Positions 61,590 to 62,474 of a stretch of 62,474 nucleotides of DNA are shown here, one piece after another. Location: contig NZ_JWLD01000026.1 of the NCBI RefSeq assembly GCF_000813725.1, positions 1 to 62,474 on the forward strand, read 5' to 3'. The notes under the pieces are model-generated. The model did no database searches. It had not been told where the DNA came from and saw only the letters and a list, made by a program, of their open reading frames with translations. This DNA is from Leisingera sp. ANG-Vp (GTDB taxonomy: Bacteria > Pseudomonadota > Alphaproteobacteria > Rhodobacterales > Rhodobacteraceae). Position numbers and translations under genes: made by a program. Every line of letters begins with the position of its first letter. The stretch's first letter is position 1.

Positions 61590-62474
61590 TCAGGCCTGCA
61601 TGGCGCGCTCGATGCTGCGGGCGAACTGCAGCAGCCGGGCGTCCGACCCCTTGGGACCGGTGATGTGCAGCCCGACCGGCATGCCGTCCGACGAGGTTCC
61701 AAAGGGGATCGAGACCGAGGGCAGCTCCATCGGCGGAGTCAGTGTCACCGTACGCCAGTCCTCGGTGATCTCGCCGTCGCGCAGATCGGCGGAGAACGGC
61801 AGCCCCGTTGCCGTCGGCCATAGTGCAAAGTCGTAGCATTCAAAGAAGCTGCTGACCTCCGCCCAGACTTCGGCACGGGTTTTCTGGTATGCAATCAGGT
61901 CTCCCAGGCTGCGGCCCTCGGCCTGGGCACAGGCAGTGCGATAGCTTTCGCCGGCCTGTGCCATGTCCGGCTGCAGTGCCGCACGGACTTGCAGCGCGCA
62001 TTGGCCGCGGATGATGCCGCCATGCTCCAGCAGCGGCAACAGCCCCGGCGCATCCTCCGCCACTTGCCAGCCAAGATCGCGGCACAGTTGCTCCACCGGC
62101 GCAAGTGCTGCCTGGACGGACGCGTCAACATTTGCGCCGAAGGGTGCCAGCGCCAGCGCCACCCGGCCAGAAGCCTGTTCCGGCGCCCGGTCCAGCAGGG
62201 CCAGCTGCGGCAGCTCCTGCCAGAACCCCAGCGGCTGGCTGGCGGCATTGCCCTGCATCACCTCCAGCATCAGCACCAGATCGCTCACCGAGCGGGCCAT
62301 CGGCCCGGGCACCGACAGCCCGTCAAAAGGGGCCGGGTTCGGCTGGTATGGCACCAGCCCCGATGTCGGCCGGTACCCCACGATGCCGCACCAGGCGGCG
62401 GGCGTGCGGGTGCTGCCGCCGAGGTCCGATCCATCGGCCAGCGCCACCATGTTTGCGGCCAGCGCGGCGGCCGC
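61590..62474 (-). CDS. amidase (amidase-signature family), C-terminal part, cut by window edge
   Basis: About 295 residues are visible; the gene continues beyond the right edge. The amidase-signature core is present: ALADGSDLGGSTRTPAAWCGIVGYRPT, which includes the catalytic-Ser region of the Ser-cisSer-Lys triad (the Lys and first Ser lie outside the window). The C-terminal FALWPTATGLPFSA and PFGTSSDGMPVGLHITGPKGSDARLL are standard for aliphatic or aryl amidases and GatA-like hydrolases. The substrate is unknown. The full-length family size is about 450-500. Confidence 0.92.
   Translation of the reverse strand, partial: AAAALAANMVALADGSDLGGSTRTPAAWCGIVGYRPTSGLVPYQPNPAPFDGLSVPGPMARSVSDLVLMLEVMQGNAASQPLGFWQELPQLALLDRAPEQASGRVALALAPFGANVDASVQAALAPVEQLCRDLGWQVAEDAPGLLPLLEHGGIIRGQCALQVRAALQPDMAQAGESYRTACAQAEGRSLGDLIAYQKTRAEVWAEVSSFFECYDFALWPTATGLPFSADLRDGEITEDWRTVTLTPPMELPSVSIPFGTSSDGMPVGLHITGPKGSDARLLQFARSIERAMQA

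Noticed and set aside
1-62474. CRISPR arrays, insertion sequences, integrases, prophage genes.
   Set aside because: No regularly spaced direct repeats, transposase or integrase motifs were seen in the window.

Overview
The window reads as chromosomal DNA of a marine alphaproteobacterium of the Roseobacter group (Rhodobacteraceae; Leisingera/Phaeobacter-like). This rests on high GC, dense gene packing, and a characteristic gene set: a monomeric NADP isocitrate dehydrogenase, an adenosylcobalamin-dependent NrdJ, DUF1489 and DUF938 proteins, a hisS-hisZ-hisG cluster with short-form HisG, GcvT-type dimethylglycine/sarcosine dehydrogenase, and xdhABC joined to a BMP-type ABC transporter. I see no rRNA, tRNA, CRISPR array, intact insertion sequence or prophage.

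Layout. 1-11 kb: a frameshifted capsule-type glycan gene, a DUF1272 zinc protein divergent from a GlxA/AraC regulator, icd, a secreted SH3-like protein divergent from a hydroxypyruvate-reductase-like enzyme, gamma-glutamyltransferase and a D-lactate-dehydrogenase-type flavoprotein. 11-17 kb: a dimethylglycine/sarcosine dehydrogenase and a Rieske oxygenase of the quaternary-ammonium subgroup, with an AT-richer secreted protein and a four-EF-hand protein between them. 17.4-24.7 kb: a membrane LytTR regulator, an HD-domain (PhnZ/MIOX-like) protein divergent from a LysR regulator, a GFA protein, an aldo/keto reductase-FAD oxidoreductase-DUF938 operon, a lipoprotein and a VOC protein. 24.8-34.1 kb: one minus-strand operon, xdhA-xdhB-xdhC-ATPase-permease-permease-BMP protein, with overlapping junctions in its proximal half. 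It probably imports and oxidises purines or nucleosides. 34.5-46.5 kb: housekeeping genes (dnaE, slyX, hisSZG, nrdJ) plus a 2OG oxygenase and an unrecognised basic helical protein. 47.3-55.8 kb: an accessory-looking four-gene operon of three large unrecognised, mostly helical proteins and an exported caspase-like protein with a C-terminal CxxCH. 56-62 kb: two small overlapping lipoproteins, an acyltransferase-3 membrane protein, an SLC13-type permease, a small hypothetical protein and the C-terminal part of an amidase cut by the window edge.

Two observations deserve most attention. The first is the four-gene caspase cassette (47350-55813), a candidate for an undescribed system. The second is a dispersed intergenic element present in four copies (about 10.4, 15.0 and two at 43.4-43.6 kb). 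It has fixed blocks CTCCCGCCC(GTC) and GTTGGGCC, with a hairpin between them and a second hairpin after or including the second block. Stem sequences differ between copies while pairing is kept, which points to selection on structure. Two copies sit as an inverted pair behind hisG.
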